The position numbers and the translations under genes are program-made. Source: Peribacillus sp. FSL P2-0133 (lineage in GTDB: Bacteria > Bacillota > Bacilli > Bacillales > DSM-1321). Taken from it: DNA of 64,000 nucleotides. Shown one piece after another: positions 28,121 through 36,877 of the stretch. The notes beneath the pieces were generated by a model that worked only from the letters and a program-made list of their open reading frames with translations, was not told the origin of the DNA and searched no databases. The DNA lies in assembly GCF_037975445.1 (NCBI RefSeq), contig NZ_CP150254.1, positions 5,640,001 to 5,704,000 of the forward strand. The letters are read 5' to 3'. Positions within the stretch are counted from its first letter, which is position 1, and every line of letters begins with the position of its first letter.

Positions 28121-28745
28121 GTCTACCATCCTTTATATATAATTCAGTTTGATCAATATAACCTGCCTCTTGATAATCTTCCATCGTATTCATATTGAAA
28201 AAAAGATATTGAAAATGTTCAGGATTCTCGCAATATAACTTAAAGTCGGTTTCTTTCATGACTTTCACCGAAATCTTTTCCAAAAATAGACTCATTTTTA
28301 ATTCATGTTTTAATAAACACTCCGTCAGTACAGGAAGACACCTTTTATGGTAAACAGCAAAAAGCGGCTGGAGCCTGCCATTTATTTCTGGAACGACAGC
28401 ATCGAATTCAGGTTCATAATGGGAAATGATATCCTTTATGGCATCTGCACTCACAAACGGCATATCACAGGCTGCAAGGAATTGAAGCTCCGTTTTCGAT
28501 GAGGTCAACCCTGCATGCAATCCGCCAAGTGGTCCTTGACCTTTATGTAAATCCGGAATTAGCGGAAGTTGCAGAAAATGATATTCTTCAAATGTATTCG
28601 TAATGACCATGATGTTTTCTGACACCTTTTTCAATTCGGATGCCACTCTTGAAATGTTCACAACGCCGCCTATGGTCAACAGGGCCTTATTCACTCCCAT
28701 ACGGCTTGATTTCCCACCAGCTAAAAGCAACATTGTCCATTCCAC
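28110..28745 (-). CDS. mobA: molybdenum cofactor guanylyltransferase
   Basis: 211-residue nucleotidyltransferase that attaches GMP to molybdopterin. The nucleotide-binding motif LLAGGKSSRMGVNKALL is at the N-terminus, GPLGGLHAGL near 70 and the metal-binding AACDMPFVS near 95. Start is GTG with AGGAGGGGG in front. First gene of the four-gene molybdenum cofactor operon. MoaA, MoaB and MoaC are not in this window. Confidence 0.92.
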   Translation of the reverse strand: MEWTMLLLAGGKSSRMGVNKALLTIGGVVNISRVASELKKVSENIMVITNTFEEYHFLQLPLIPDLHKGQGPLGGLHAGLTSSKTELQFLAACDMPFVSADAIKDIISHYEPEFDAVVPEINGRLQPLFAVYHKRCLPVLTECLLKHELKMSLFLEKISVKVMKETDFKLYCENPEHFQYLFFNMNTMEDYQEAGYIDQTELYIKDGRHEL

Positions 28746-29118
28746 AAGAATCCCCCTCCTCTTTTTGGGTTTAATCCAGCATCGAACGGTAAAGCTATAC
28801 TAAATGTGTCCACTATATTTAAATATTATTTTAAATCAACTTTGAAAATAATGACACCTTCTCAAACTTTGCTTTATATTTCAAAAGATGGAAAGTAGGG
28901 TCCAAAGCAAAAAAAGCAGGCTACCCGTCCATCCGATTTCCTGAATTCCAGGTCCGAAAAATGACTTATGCGAGGCCATTGCACTTCTTTCTCTAAGACA
29001 CTCATATTAGGGTGAAAACTAAGTTTTACATAAAAGAAATTTTGGTATATTCTAAAAATAGGATATTAACTGGTATGCTGATAATATCGATATCTAATTC
29101 TCCTGAGGAGGTCACATA
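28746..29118. other. mobA-pdxK divergent intergenic region
   Basis: 373 bp between divergent genes. No open frame with a ribosome binding site and no moco-type riboswitch features are seen. It is AT-rich near both genes. A TGATAATAT extended -10-like element lies at about 29081-29089, before pdxK, without a clear -35. Confidence 0.3.
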
Positions 29119-29946
29119 ATGACTATGAAAAGAGCTATGACAGTTGCCGGATCTGATTCGAGCGGCGGCGCGGGTCTTCAAGCAGATTTAAAGACATTCC
29201 AAGAATTCGGGGTTTACGGTATGTCCGCTTTAACGACAATCGTGACGATGGATCCGAAGAATGGCTGGTCCCATAATGTATTCCCTACACCGGTCGAAGT
29301 TTTGGAAGCCCAAATCGAAACGATTTTATCAATCGGCATTGATGCAATGAAAACGGGAATGCTTGGATCAGTGGAAATCATTGAACTTGTTGCCCGTAAA
29401 ATAGACGAGTTGAAGCTGGACAAAGTCGTAATCGATCCAGTTATGGTATGTAAAGGTGAAGATGAAGTATTGCACCCTGAAACGGCTGTAGCTCTGCGTG
29501 AACTGCTTGTTCCACGTGCAACTGTAGTCACGCCAAACCTGTTCGAGGCCGCTCAGTTAGCGGGAACTGCGCCTATCAAGACGATTGATGACATGAGGGC
29601 TGCAGCTGAAAAGATTCATGAACTTGGTGCAAAATATGTCTTGATCAAAGGCGGTAATAAGCTGGATCTTGATAAAGCCATCGACCTTTTATATGATGGA
29701 AAAGAATTTGAAATCCTTGAATCAGAAAAAATCGAAACGACCAATACACATGGTGCGGGCTGTTCTTCTTCCGCAGCTATTGCAGCTCAATTGGCTGAAG
29801 GGAAAAGCCCGCGTGAGGCTATCCTCATTGCTAAAGACTTCATTACCGAGGCCGTTCGCCATTCTTGGAAGATGAATGACTATGTTGGACCTGTCAATCA
29901 TGGTGCATACCATAAATATGGAATTGCGGAAAAAACACAAAAATAA
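29119..29946 (+). CDS. pdxK: pyridoxine/hydroxymethylpyrimidine kinase
   Basis: 275-residue ribokinase-family kinase of the ThiD/PdxK group, phosphorylating pyridoxine-type substrates (and HMP in related enzymes). N-terminal TVAGSDSSGGAGLQADLK binds substrate; TGMLGS and DPVMVCKGEDE follow; the anion-hole and catalytic Asp region is THGAGCSSSAAIAA. The strong resemblance to B. subtilis YwdB/PdxK, including VGP near the C-terminus, supports the name; ThiD activity is the alternative. GGAGG lies seven bases before the ATG. Confidence 0.88.
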   Translation: MTMKRAMTVAGSDSSGGAGLQADLKTFQEFGVYGMSALTTIVTMDPKNGWSHNVFPTPVEVLEAQIETILSIGIDAMKTGMLGSVEIIELVARKIDELKLDKVVIDPVMVCKGEDEVLHPETAVALRELLVPRATVVTPNLFEAAQLAGTAPIKTIDDMRAAAEKIHELGAKYVLIKGGNKLDLDKAIDLLYDGKEFEILESEKIETTNTHGAGCSSSAAIAAQLAEGKSPREAILIAKDFITEAVRHSWKMNDYVGPVNHGAYHKYGIAEKTQK

Positions 29947-29961
29947 AACATCAAGTTTAAT

Positions 29962-29990
29962 GGCTGCTCAAATTCATCGAGCGGCCTTTT
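29962..29990 (+). terminator. intrinsic terminator after pdxK
   Basis: GGCTGCTC and GAGCGGCC pair (one G-U) around AAATTCATC and are followed by TTTTTCGCTTTTTTT. Confidence 0.85.
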
Positions 29991-30070
29991 TCGCTTTTTT
30001 TGCTTTTATTTAGTAAAATAGAAAGAAGGAAAAGCTTATCTAGCCGCCCAGTTAAGGAGGAAATTATAGA

Positions 30071-30418
30071 ATGAAACCTATAGACCGTACAGAGGTGCAA
30101 AATGCCATTGATTCTTTCGCCGGACAAGATGTATATCTTCACCTTGAAACGACAAATGGCGCCTATGCCACTCATGTAGATGAAGCTTTCTTTTCGGCAG
30201 GTGCTTATATTCGTAATGCTTTTATACAGTATGAACATGGGAAGATAGTTGGGGATGGACCCTACCGCATCGGCTTGAAGCTCAATATTGGCTGGGTATA
30301 TGCAGAAGGCGTTAACCACTTCGAATTGGATGAACAGGGGAGATTGCTATTGGCAGGCCTTGATTTTTCCGGAAAGCTTGCTGTCTCCATGCAGCTCAGT
30401 CCCACTCCCTTTGAATGA
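30071..30418 (+). CDS. yojF: YojF family protein
   Basis: 115-residue DUF1806/YojF protein, soluble, beta-rich, unknown function. Recognised from length, the opening MKPIDRTEVQNAIDSFAGQ and the GAYIRNAF and YRIGLKL segments, and from its place immediately before the bacillithiol deacetylase gene, as yojF-yojG in B. subtilis. Start ATG with AAGGAGGAAA in front. It is presumably co-transcribed with bshB2 (97 bp gap, no terminator). Confidence 0.85.
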   Translation: MKPIDRTEVQNAIDSFAGQDVYLHLETTNGAYATHVDEAFFSAGAYIRNAFIQYEHGKIVGDGPYRIGLKLNIGWVYAEGVNHFELDEQGRLLLAGLDFSGKLAVSMQLSPTPFE

Positions 30419-30515
30419 TGACAACTTGCTTGATATATATCATATAGTTCCGATGAAAACTCCCATTCACCGATAACCATACTCACTGTAAGTAGAACGG
30501 AAGGAGAAATATACC

Positions 30516-31181
30516 TTGGAAAAAGAACGCCATGTATTAGTTATATTCCCACATCCCGATGATGAAGCCTTCTCGGTCTCCGGAACTCTTGCCCTTCATA
30601 GAGAAGCGGGCACTCCTGTCACCTATTTATGCTTAACTTTAGGAGAAATGGGACGTAATTTAGGAAACCCTCCATTTGCAACAAGGGAATCGCTCCCTAA
30701 AATTCGTAAAAAGGAATTAATCGATGCAGCAAATGCGATTGGCATCCAAGATTTACGCATGCTTGGATTGCGCGATAAGACGATTGAATTCGAAGATGAT
30801 GAAAAGCTGACATCATTATTTACCGATGCCATCAATGAATTGAATCCTTCATTGATCATTACGTTTTACCCAGGATACAGTGTCCATCCAGACCATGAAG
30901 CGACGGCACGGGCTGTGGTTCGAGCCGTGGAAAGAATGGAAGAGAAAGAGAGACCTAAACTTCATTGTGTCGCCTTCTCAAATAACTGCATTGACGAATT
31001 GGGACAGCCTGACATCATCCAGGATATCTCTGCCGTCGAAGAAAAAAAGGTAGCTGCATTCACTGCCCACCGTTCGCAAACACAGGCAATGGTGATCGAT
31101 TGGAAAGAGAAATTCGAAAATCAGGATGCGGATTTTCTAGACTGGATTCGCAAAGAACGATTATGGACCTATAAATTTTAA
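30516..31181 (+). CDS. bshB2: bacillithiol biosynthesis deacetylase BshB2
   Basis: 221-residue LmbE/PIG-L-family zinc deacetylase that removes acetate from GlcNAc-malate in bacillithiol synthesis. The zinc and catalytic motif PHPDDE is at residues 12-17, and the second motif HPDHEATARAV near 130. CLTLGEMGRN is typical for the subgroup. TTG start behind AAGGAG. BshB2 is the YojG paralogue; substrate range may include bacillithiol conjugates. A compact terminator follows. Confidence 0.92.
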   Translation: MEKERHVLVIFPHPDDEAFSVSGTLALHREAGTPVTYLCLTLGEMGRNLGNPPFATRESLPKIRKKELIDAANAIGIQDLRMLGLRDKTIEFEDDEKLTSLFTDAINELNPSLIITFYPGYSVHPDHEATARAVVRAVERMEEKERPKLHCVAFSNNCIDELGQPDIIQDISAVEEKKVAAFTAHRSQTQAMVIDWKEKFENQDADFLDWIRKERLWTYKF

Positions 31182-31183
31182 AG

Positions 31184-31207
31184 AAACCGCCAATAGGCGG
31201 TTTTTTT
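31184..31207 (+). terminator. intrinsic terminator after bshB2
   Basis: AAACCGCC AATA GGCGGTTT hairpin with TTTTTTT tail. Confidence 0.9.
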
Positions 31208-31217
31208 GTTTTGGCAT

Positions 31218-31244
31218 AAAAAAAACGCCTGTGGATTACAGGCG
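31218..31244 (-). terminator. intrinsic terminator after the MFS gene
   Basis: CGCCTGT GGATT ACAGGCG; on the minus strand it is followed by eight T residues. It lies about 85 bp past the MFS stop and next to the bshB2 terminator. Confidence 0.85.
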
Positions 31245-31327
31245 GAGAAAAGGGGGATATTTTGGAAAATCAATCATAATATTAGCATCCCCAAATTTTT
31301 TCATTTTATACAATCATATTCAAAAAA

Positions 31328-32533
31328 TTAGGCAGACAAGCGTTCCTCATGCTGCATTTTCGTTCTTGCCGAGGCTTTTTTTCCATGTGCCAAGAAATAA
31401 ATGCCAATAAGTACGAATGCAAAGATCGACATTCCTATGAATAACCCTTTGAACCCTGTAAATGGAATAAGGAATCCCAATAGGAATGGGCCAACACCAA
31501 TACCGAAGTCATACATTGTAAAAAATGTGGATGTGGCTAATCCCATCCGATTTGATGGGGCTTCCTTAATCGAAATCGCTTGACAGCTTGATTGGAACGT
31601 ACCATACCCCACTCCGATAAAGGCGCCGGCAATCAGAAGCGTGATACCATGATGGGATTGGCTGAGGATGACCATACCGACGGCAAATAGTAAGAGCGAT
31701 GGGTAAATAACTGCATTTTCCCCCTTCACATCAAACATCCGTCCTGTAAACGGACGGGACGCCAAAAGGAACACAGCAAATACGACGAAGAAAAAACTTG
31801 CCGCATCCATTAAATCCATTTCCTTTGCAAAAGACGTTAAATAGGACAAGATGCTCGAATAGGTAAATCCAGCAAACCCGATAAAAATGGAAATGGGCAG
31901 TGCCCTTTTCTCAAAGTAATCACTGATTTTAAATCCTTTTTGTGGTGAAACTCCGCTCTGTTCCCCTTCAGGCACATTCATGAATAATGAGGCAACTAAA
32001 GAAAATGCGGCAAATAAGGAGGCTGCATAGAAAATGATGGAATAACTGAAATGCTGTGTTATCAGCAATCCAATAAACGGACCGAATGCCATTGCCAAGT
32101 TTGTACTCATGGCAAAGTAACCAGTACCTTCCCCGCGTCTCTCATTCGGAATGATATCTGCAGCAATCGTTCCAGTTGCGGTAGTGGCAAGGCCAAAAGC
32201 AAAACCGTGAATAAGCCGGTCGATCAATAAGAGGGATAAACTATTCACCAGGAAATAGCCTATGGATGCAACCAGGAATAGAACCAATGATCCAAGCAAC
32301 ATCTTTCTGCGGCCGACCTTGTCAATTTTTTTCCCTGCAATCGGTCTGACAAGCACAGCCCCGAGAACAAAAATACTTGAAGCAAGTCCCGCTTGTGCTT
32401 GCGACGCATGAAAGTTATCCATCGTGTAAATGGTCAATGTCACCATCAAGACATAAAAAGTTAAAAATAAAAAAAAGTTCGCAGACGAAACAATCAGGAA
32501 ATCTTTCGTCCACAATTTCGGTTTTTGATTCAT
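31328..32533 (-). CDS. major facilitator superfamily transporter (YwoG-like)
   Basis: 401 residues with about 12 hydrophobic segments. The MFS loop 2-3 motif is present as GKKIDKVGRRKML, and RLIHGFAFGLATTATGTIAAD and DFGIGVGPFLLGF correspond to conserved helix 4 and helix 11 regions. Probably a proton-coupled drug or metabolite exporter; substrate unknown. It follows the marR gene by 18 bp, so a MarR-controlled efflux operon is likely. Confidence 0.85.
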   Translation of the reverse strand: MNQKPKLWTKDFLIVSSANFFLFLTFYVLMVTLTIYTMDNFHASQAQAGLASSIFVLGAVLVRPIAGKKIDKVGRRKMLLGSLVLFLVASIGYFLVNSLSLLLIDRLIHGFAFGLATTATGTIAADIIPNERRGEGTGYFAMSTNLAMAFGPFIGLLITQHFSYSIIFYAASLFAAFSLVASLFMNVPEGEQSGVSPQKGFKISDYFEKRALPISIFIGFAGFTYSSILSYLTSFAKEMDLMDAASFFFVVFAVFLLASRPFTGRMFDVKGENAVIYPSLLLFAVGMVILSQSHHGITLLIAGAFIGVGYGTFQSSCQAISIKEAPSNRMGLATSTFFTMYDFGIGVGPFLLGFLIPFTGFKGLFIGMSIFAFVLIGIYFLAHGKKASARTKMQHEERLSA

Positions 32534-32551
32534 TTCAATCCTTCTTCCTTA

Positions 32552-32971
32552 CTATTGTTTTAATTTCTCCTTCAGGAAAATCAACGTTCGTAACGTTGCC
32601 TCTCGATCCTCTTCAGCCAAACCGCTCATTAATTGAAGTTCAAATTCTTCAACTACCTTTTTGGCCTCGTGATAAGTCCTTAAACCTGACTCCGTTAACT
32701 GTATTCTCCGTTCCCGCTTATCTTTTCCTGGGACTTGTTCAATCAAATCAAGTTCTTCCAACCGATTTACCGTCCTAGTTACCGTCGGTTTCTCAACATC
32801 TAGATATGTGCTTATTTCAACAAGTGTAGAACAGCCAAACTGACTCAGATAATATACAATCGACCATTGGGAATGATAAAGATCAACCTTGGCTAATTGT
32901 TCATTTAACTTTTTGGTAAATGACCTCGAAAATTGTAAGTTATGATGAAAAAAACCATTATTAAAGGACAA
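32552..32971 (-). CDS. MarR-family transcriptional regulator
   Basis: 139-residue winged-helix regulator. The recognition region STYLDVEKPTVTRTVNRLEELDLIEQ and wing DKRERRIQLTESG are typical for MarR. AGGAGG precedes the ATG. The perfect 18-bp palindrome in its promoter is the obvious operator, so autoregulation and control of the downstream MFS gene are expected. Confidence 0.9.
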   Translation of the reverse strand: MSFNNGFFHHNLQFSRSFTKKLNEQLAKVDLYHSQWSIVYYLSQFGCSTLVEISTYLDVEKPTVTRTVNRLEELDLIEQVPGKDKRERRIQLTESGLRTYHEAKKVVEEFELQLMSGLAEEDREATLRTLIFLKEKLKQ

Positions 32972-32991
32972 AGATATTCCTCCTGCAAAAG

Positions 32992-33034
32992 TAGTTACCT
33001 AGGTAACTATACACCTATTCATTAGAAATGTCTA
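32992..33034 (-). promoter_or_regulatory. marR promoter with perfect 18-bp operator palindrome
   Basis: On the minus strand TAGACA (33029-33034), 17-bp spacer, TATAGT (33006-33011). TAGTTACCTAGGTAACTA (32992-33009) is a perfect inverted repeat covering the -10 and start region, well placed for repression by the MarR protein. Confidence 0.7.
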
Positions 33035-33137
33035 GCTTTCGGCTGTACGAAAATAATCATATGCACACCGCTTCCTCAGCTTCTCCATTGCTTCCGGGAC
33101 AAAATTCAGGAGGTTCATGCTTTTAATTGGAAGCTTG

Positions 33138-33324
33138 GAGCGAATACTCGTGAATTCCGCGCTTTTACTCGTGAATTTCGAGCGAATACTCGCGAATTTC
33201 ATGCTCTTTCTCGTGAGTTTCGAGCGAATACTCGTGAATTGCACGCTTTTACTCGTGAGTTTGGGCGTTACTCGTGAATTCCGCGCTTTTACTCGTGAAT
33301 TTCGAGCAAATACTCGTGAGTTTG
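33138..33324. repeat. nine-unit, 21-bp alternating tandem repeat array
   Basis: Nine consecutive units of 21 bp (one of 19 bp, 33264-33282) share the core ACTCGTGAATTTC. Two variants alternate: A begins GAGCGAAT, B begins GCGCTTTT, so the true period is about 42 bp. Junctions contain CTCG...CGAG inverted repeats. The array lies just upstream of the marR promoter and after the terminator of the neighbouring gene. Open frames on both strands exist because the repeat lacks stop codons; I see no ribosome binding site for them. Confidence 0.85.
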
Positions 33325-33390
33325 GCGAAACGGTATAGGTTAAATCGGGGCCATGCCATGCTCTTCGTGGTCGATGCTTCGAGGCTATAA

Positions 33391-33428
33391 ACAAAAAGGA
33401 AACCCCGCTATTAAAAAGCGAGGCTTCC
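33391..33428 (-). terminator. intrinsic terminator after the sugar dehydrogenase gene
   Basis: On the minus strand GGAAGCCTCGCT pairs with AGCGGGGTTTCC (two G-U) and runs into TTTTTGTTT. Confidence 0.8.
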
Positions 33429-33519
33429 GATATTTGATCTTTGCGTTGCGGAATGATTTCATTCGAAAACTATTTTGAATCACACAAATACCACATCTCC
33501 GAGCTTCTCATTGATAACT

Positions 33520-34611
33520 TCAGGGCATATTCCCTTTTAAGCTAGATAGTGGCAAACGATAAAGTTTATCATCCTTTTCATCAGGATTTCCTCGGCCGTC
33601 CGTATTATTGCTTATGAAATAAAGAAATCCTTCATCAACGAATACATCACGTATCCTTCCTGAGCCCGTAATGATATCAGTCAGTTTTCCGCTTTTTACA
33701 TAAGAACTCTTAAGCGCTTCACCCCTTAAGGCTGCAAAATAGAGCTTTCCGTCAAAATAGGCCATGCCAGATGGAGCCCATGTATTTTCACCGGAAAGAA
33801 TCAATGATGTTACCATATCAGGTTTTTGCTCATCGCCCTCTATATCTGGCCAGCCATAGTTCTTACCCGGATCAATTTTATTTAATTCATCGTGTGCCGA
33901 ATCTCCGTGTTCACTTTCATATAACTGTCCTGCTTCATCCCAGGCGAGACCTTGTGGATTGCGGTGACCGTATGAATAGACGTATGAATTCCCGAAAGGA
34001 TTATCTTCCGGAATGGTGCCATCCAGGTTCATGCGCAGAATTTTCCCGCCTAAGGAATCTAGGTCCTGTGCGATTTCAGCCTTTCTTGCATCGCCTGTTG
34101 TTGCGTATAGCTTATCGTCCGGTCCAATCTTGATCCTGCCGCCATGGTGGTAGTCCCCGCTTGGTATTCCGTCGATTAAGGTCTCCATCTCCTGCCATTT
34201 ATCATCATTTTTTTCTAAAATGACGATTCGATTGATGGGATCCCCGCCTTCTTCATAGGTATAATAGGCGAAAGCTTGCCCGCTTTTAGAGAAATCGGGA
34301 GCTAGCAAAAATCCAAGCAACCCAGCTTCCGCTTTAGCTGACAATGTCTTTTTAAGGTTGACCTTTTGCCGTGTCATCTTTTCCTTGTCCCACTCAACGA
34401 TGGTTCCTGCCCGCTCTGACACATACATTGTGTCCCCATTCTTCTGGATCGACCATGGGGCCTGCAGGTTCGTTATCAGCACATCCGGATCCTCCCCTAA
34501 AGTGCCCGTCACTTCTTTGTCAGGATTCGGCTGGGTTTTGCTGTCGCCATTCATGTTACAACCAGTTAAAGTCAATGTAGCCATAAGGAAAAAAAAGAAC
34601 AGTTTTTTCAA
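33520..34611 (-). CDS. PQQ-type glucose/sorbosone dehydrogenase family lipoprotein
   Basis: 363 residues. An N-terminal signal ends in a lipobox (LTLTGC), predicting a lipoprotein on the outer face of the membrane. The body is a six-bladed beta-propeller of the GSDH family: NLQAPWSI, LLGFLLAPDF, HHGGRIKIGPDDKLYATTGD, YSYGHRNPQGLAWD and YGWP. Related soluble enzymes oxidise aldose sugars with PQQ; Bacilli are not known to make PQQ, so the natural activity is open. TTG start behind AAGGGGG, 26 bp after the HAD gene. Confidence 0.82.
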   Translation of the reverse strand: MKKLFFFFLMATLTLTGCNMNGDSKTQPNPDKEVTGTLGEDPDVLITNLQAPWSIQKNGDTMYVSERAGTIVEWDKEKMTRQKVNLKKTLSAKAEAGLLGFLLAPDFSKSGQAFAYYTYEEGGDPINRIVILEKNDDKWQEMETLIDGIPSGDYHHGGRIKIGPDDKLYATTGDARKAEIAQDLDSLGGKILRMNLDGTIPEDNPFGNSYVYSYGHRNPQGLAWDEAGQLYESEHGDSAHDELNKIDPGKNYGWPDIEGDEQKPDMVTSLILSGENTWAPSGMAYFDGKLYFAALRGEALKSSYVKSGKLTDIITGSGRIRDVFVDEGFLYFISNNTDGRGNPDEKDDKLYRLPLSSLKGNMP

Positions 34612-34637
34612 ATTCTTTCCCCCTTCGATTCATGAGT

Positions 34638-35504
34638 TTAATAGGCTGACTGTTTAAGTACCTTTAAAATGGCCTCCGCGACACCGGCTTCATCATTCTT
34701 GCCTGTTACTTCATCACACAGTTTTTTAATTTCGAGCGGGGCATTTCCCATTGCGACAGACAAACCTACCCGTTCAAACATGGATACATCATTATAATTA
34801 TCCCCAATAGCCATCGTTTCCTGCATCGAGCCGGATTTTCCATTCACATATGTTTCAAGTGCCGTACCTTTTTGTGCTGTTTCACTCATGATTTCCACAT
34901 TTTCACGCCCCGATGAAGTGACTGTAACTCCATGTCCTTTCAATTTCGAAGCAATTTGATTTAATAAAGTTAAATCCTTTGAGAAGCTGAGAATTTTATA
35001 ATATTCCTCATTCGAACGGCTGAATAACTCGGAATAATCGGAAATGGAAGTTACCTGTCCAAGCTGTAAACGCTGCTCCGCATATTTCCGCATACTCTCA
35101 GGGTCAATGTCAGGATTCGCTGTAACGAAAACATCAACCAAAACAGATATTGCGTTTTCATAGTCTTTGGAATAAATACCTTGACTCGTATATATTTCGA
35201 AATAAATCCCTTGTTCTTCGAGGAATCCAGCGACCATTTTAGCAGTGGCAGCCGACATTGGATTGGAAGCGGCAATTTTTCCTTCCTCCGTGAAGAGGGC
35301 AGCACCATTTACACAGATGACAGGGCAAACGATGCCTGCTTCATCCAAGGCAAACCTAGCTTCCACATAAGATCTTCCAGTAGCAATGATCACTTCCACA
35401 CCCTCGCTTTGCGCCTTCTGGATGGCATGTTTATTTTCCTCACTGACCTTTTGCATTTTGTTAAGCAATGTTCCGTCCATATCAATCGCAATCGTCTTTA
35501 TCAA
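34638..35504 (-). CDS. HAD-superfamily Cof-type phosphatase
   Basis: 288 residues, HAD subfamily IIB. Motif I is DMDGTLLN (near 8-15), motif II ATGRS (near 42), and motif III/IV GDNYNDVSMFERVG (near 240) with a preceding Lys in QKGTAL. A C2-type cap occupies the middle. Members dephosphorylate sugar phosphates, flavin or pyridoxal phosphate; substrate not predictable. TTG start. Probably co-transcribed with the downstream dehydrogenase lipoprotein gene. Confidence 0.88.
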   Translation of the reverse strand: MIKTIAIDMDGTLLNKMQKVSEENKHAIQKAQSEGVEVIIATGRSYVEARFALDEAGIVCPVICVNGAALFTEEGKIAASNPMSAATAKMVAGFLEEQGIYFEIYTSQGIYSKDYENAISVLVDVFVTANPDIDPESMRKYAEQRLQLGQVTSISDYSELFSRSNEEYYKILSFSKDLTLLNQIASKLKGHGVTVTSSGRENVEIMSETAQKGTALETYVNGKSGSMQETMAIGDNYNDVSMFERVGLSVAMGNAPLEIKKLCDEVTGKNDEAGVAEAILKVLKQSAY

Positions 35505-35633
35505 TTCAATCGGCCCCTTTTTTCAATATAATCCCTATTTTAACCGAAAGATCGTGGATAAACACGTTTAACAAACCCGTATATATTCTTGTTGTGACTT
35601 CAGTCATTAAAAAATTCTATTATGTATATAAAT

Positions 35634-35664
35634 AAACTGCACCTAATTAAGATAGGTGCAGTTT
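35634..35664 (-). terminator. intrinsic terminator after the tandem ATPase gene
   Basis: AAACTGCACCTA and TAGGTGCAGTTT form a perfect 12-bp stem; the minus strand continues into ATTTATATAC. Confidence 0.8.
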
Positions 35665-35670
35665 GTTTTC

Positions 35671-36789
35671 TTAATGTAGAATCGTTTTTCTATCGACATC
35701 TTGGGCCCGTTCAATAATCTGTTCGTGGATGTCTTTTTGAATGTCATCGATGGCTGTAAAATCCATTGCTTTTACATAAATCTTTTCGAGTTCATCATGC
35801 AGATCTTTTGCCTTAGCGAGATTTGCTGTCGCTTCATTCATTTTCGTCCGGTATCTAGTGGAAACATCCTTTAACTGTTCGGCATATATTTCATCTGTTC
35901 CTGGCAGGATGGCCGTTTTATATATATCAATGATTTCATCCCCTCCACTACTAGGGAAATATTCATGAGGGGATGTGCTGTCAAATATGGCGATCCCAAC
36001 CTCCCGGACGATTACCATGTCCAAGCTATGCGGATCGAAACCACAATGATATATTTCCACATCAAAGCCTCTTTGCTCCGCAGCCTTTGCAATCTTCTTC
36101 AGCATCGTTGATTTACCGGAACCTGGACGTCCCTTTAAAAAGTACCGTTTTTGTATTCCCTCAGTAATATTGGGGATGAAATCAACTGCACCCGTTGGTG
36201 TAGCTGCACCTAAGAATCGGTGACGAACATCCGACTTCTTATTAAGGACGATATCTCTATAAAAGCCTTCTATCAATTTATTGGTCAACCCATTCAATTT
36301 TGCGAAATCAATATTTGCCTTATAAATGTCTTCCCATTCATCATGAATCATCAATGCTTCAGCGAATAGGGCATATGCCTTCTCGAAACTCTTGCTTCTC
36401 GCATTCGTCAACTTTATGATGGCCGCTCTTTCAGAAGCCAGCTGCTGGGAGTTCCAGGCAGCTCCTAGATTGACATATTCCTCAATGGCCCCTGGTGCCT
36501 TCGGTTCAATCACATGCGGCGCAGTCCCATCCACGATCCCGATTTTCAAAGCCGGTATGATTACTCCATCAATGGAATCATTATCGGACGAACAATGTAA
36601 ATACTCGATGTCATAGCCTTTATCCAGCCATTCTTGGCCGATTTTTTTCATAATGGTCGATTTACCGGAACCAGGTCCGCCTTTTAATATGAATAATCTT
36701 TCCAGACCTTTTAAATTGGAATCATATAAACTATAAAAACCTTTAGCCGTATTGCCTCCAGCAAAATAATTCATCACTTTTCCTGTCAC
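35671..36789 (-). CDS. tandem P-loop ATPase of unknown function
   Basis: About 372 residues made of two copies of the same NTPase module. Copy 1 has LKGGPGSGKSTIMKKIG, then DIEYLHCSSDNDSIDGVIIP; copy 2 has LKGRPGSGKSTMLKKIA, then DVEIYHCGFDPHSLDMVIV. Each is followed by a predicted helical region. It resembles uncharacterised Firmicute proteins (PRK06851 type). No membrane segments. GTG start chosen nine bases after AGGGAG; in-frame GTGs at 36795 and 36807 are alternatives. It stands alone with its own terminator. Confidence 0.75.
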   Translation of the reverse strand: MTGKVMNYFAGGNTAKGFYSLYDSNLKGLERLFILKGGPGSGKSTIMKKIGQEWLDKGYDIEYLHCSSDNDSIDGVIIPALKIGIVDGTAPHVIEPKAPGAIEEYVNLGAAWNSQQLASERAAIIKLTNARSKSFEKAYALFAEALMIHDEWEDIYKANIDFAKLNGLTNKLIEGFYRDIVLNKKSDVRHRFLGAATPTGAVDFIPNITEGIQKRYFLKGRPGSGKSTMLKKIAKAAEQRGFDVEIYHCGFDPHSLDMVIVREVGIAIFDSTSPHEYFPSSGGDEIIDIYKTAILPGTDEIYAEQLKDVSTRYRTKMNEATANLAKAKDLHDELEKIYVKAMDFTAIDDIQKDIHEQIIERAQDVDRKTILH

Positions 36790-36877
36790 TTTCACACTCT
36801 CCCTCACAATACAGATGTAACTTCAAGACAGCGTATGAAGAAAAGGCCCAATAGGTGAATACCTAAAGGCAAACAGT

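Noticed and set aside
28746-29118. Molybdenum cofactor riboswitch before mobA
   Set aside because: The conserved stem and loop blocks of that RNA are not visible in the leader.
33138-33324. CRISPR array
   Set aside because: Units are contiguous 21-mers with no unique spacers and no cas genes nearby.
33032-33394. Open reading frames of 120 codons (minus) and 73 codons (plus) across the 21-bp repeats
   Set aside because: Both are open simultaneously because the repeat unit lacks stop codons; composition is repetitive and no ribosome binding site precedes them.
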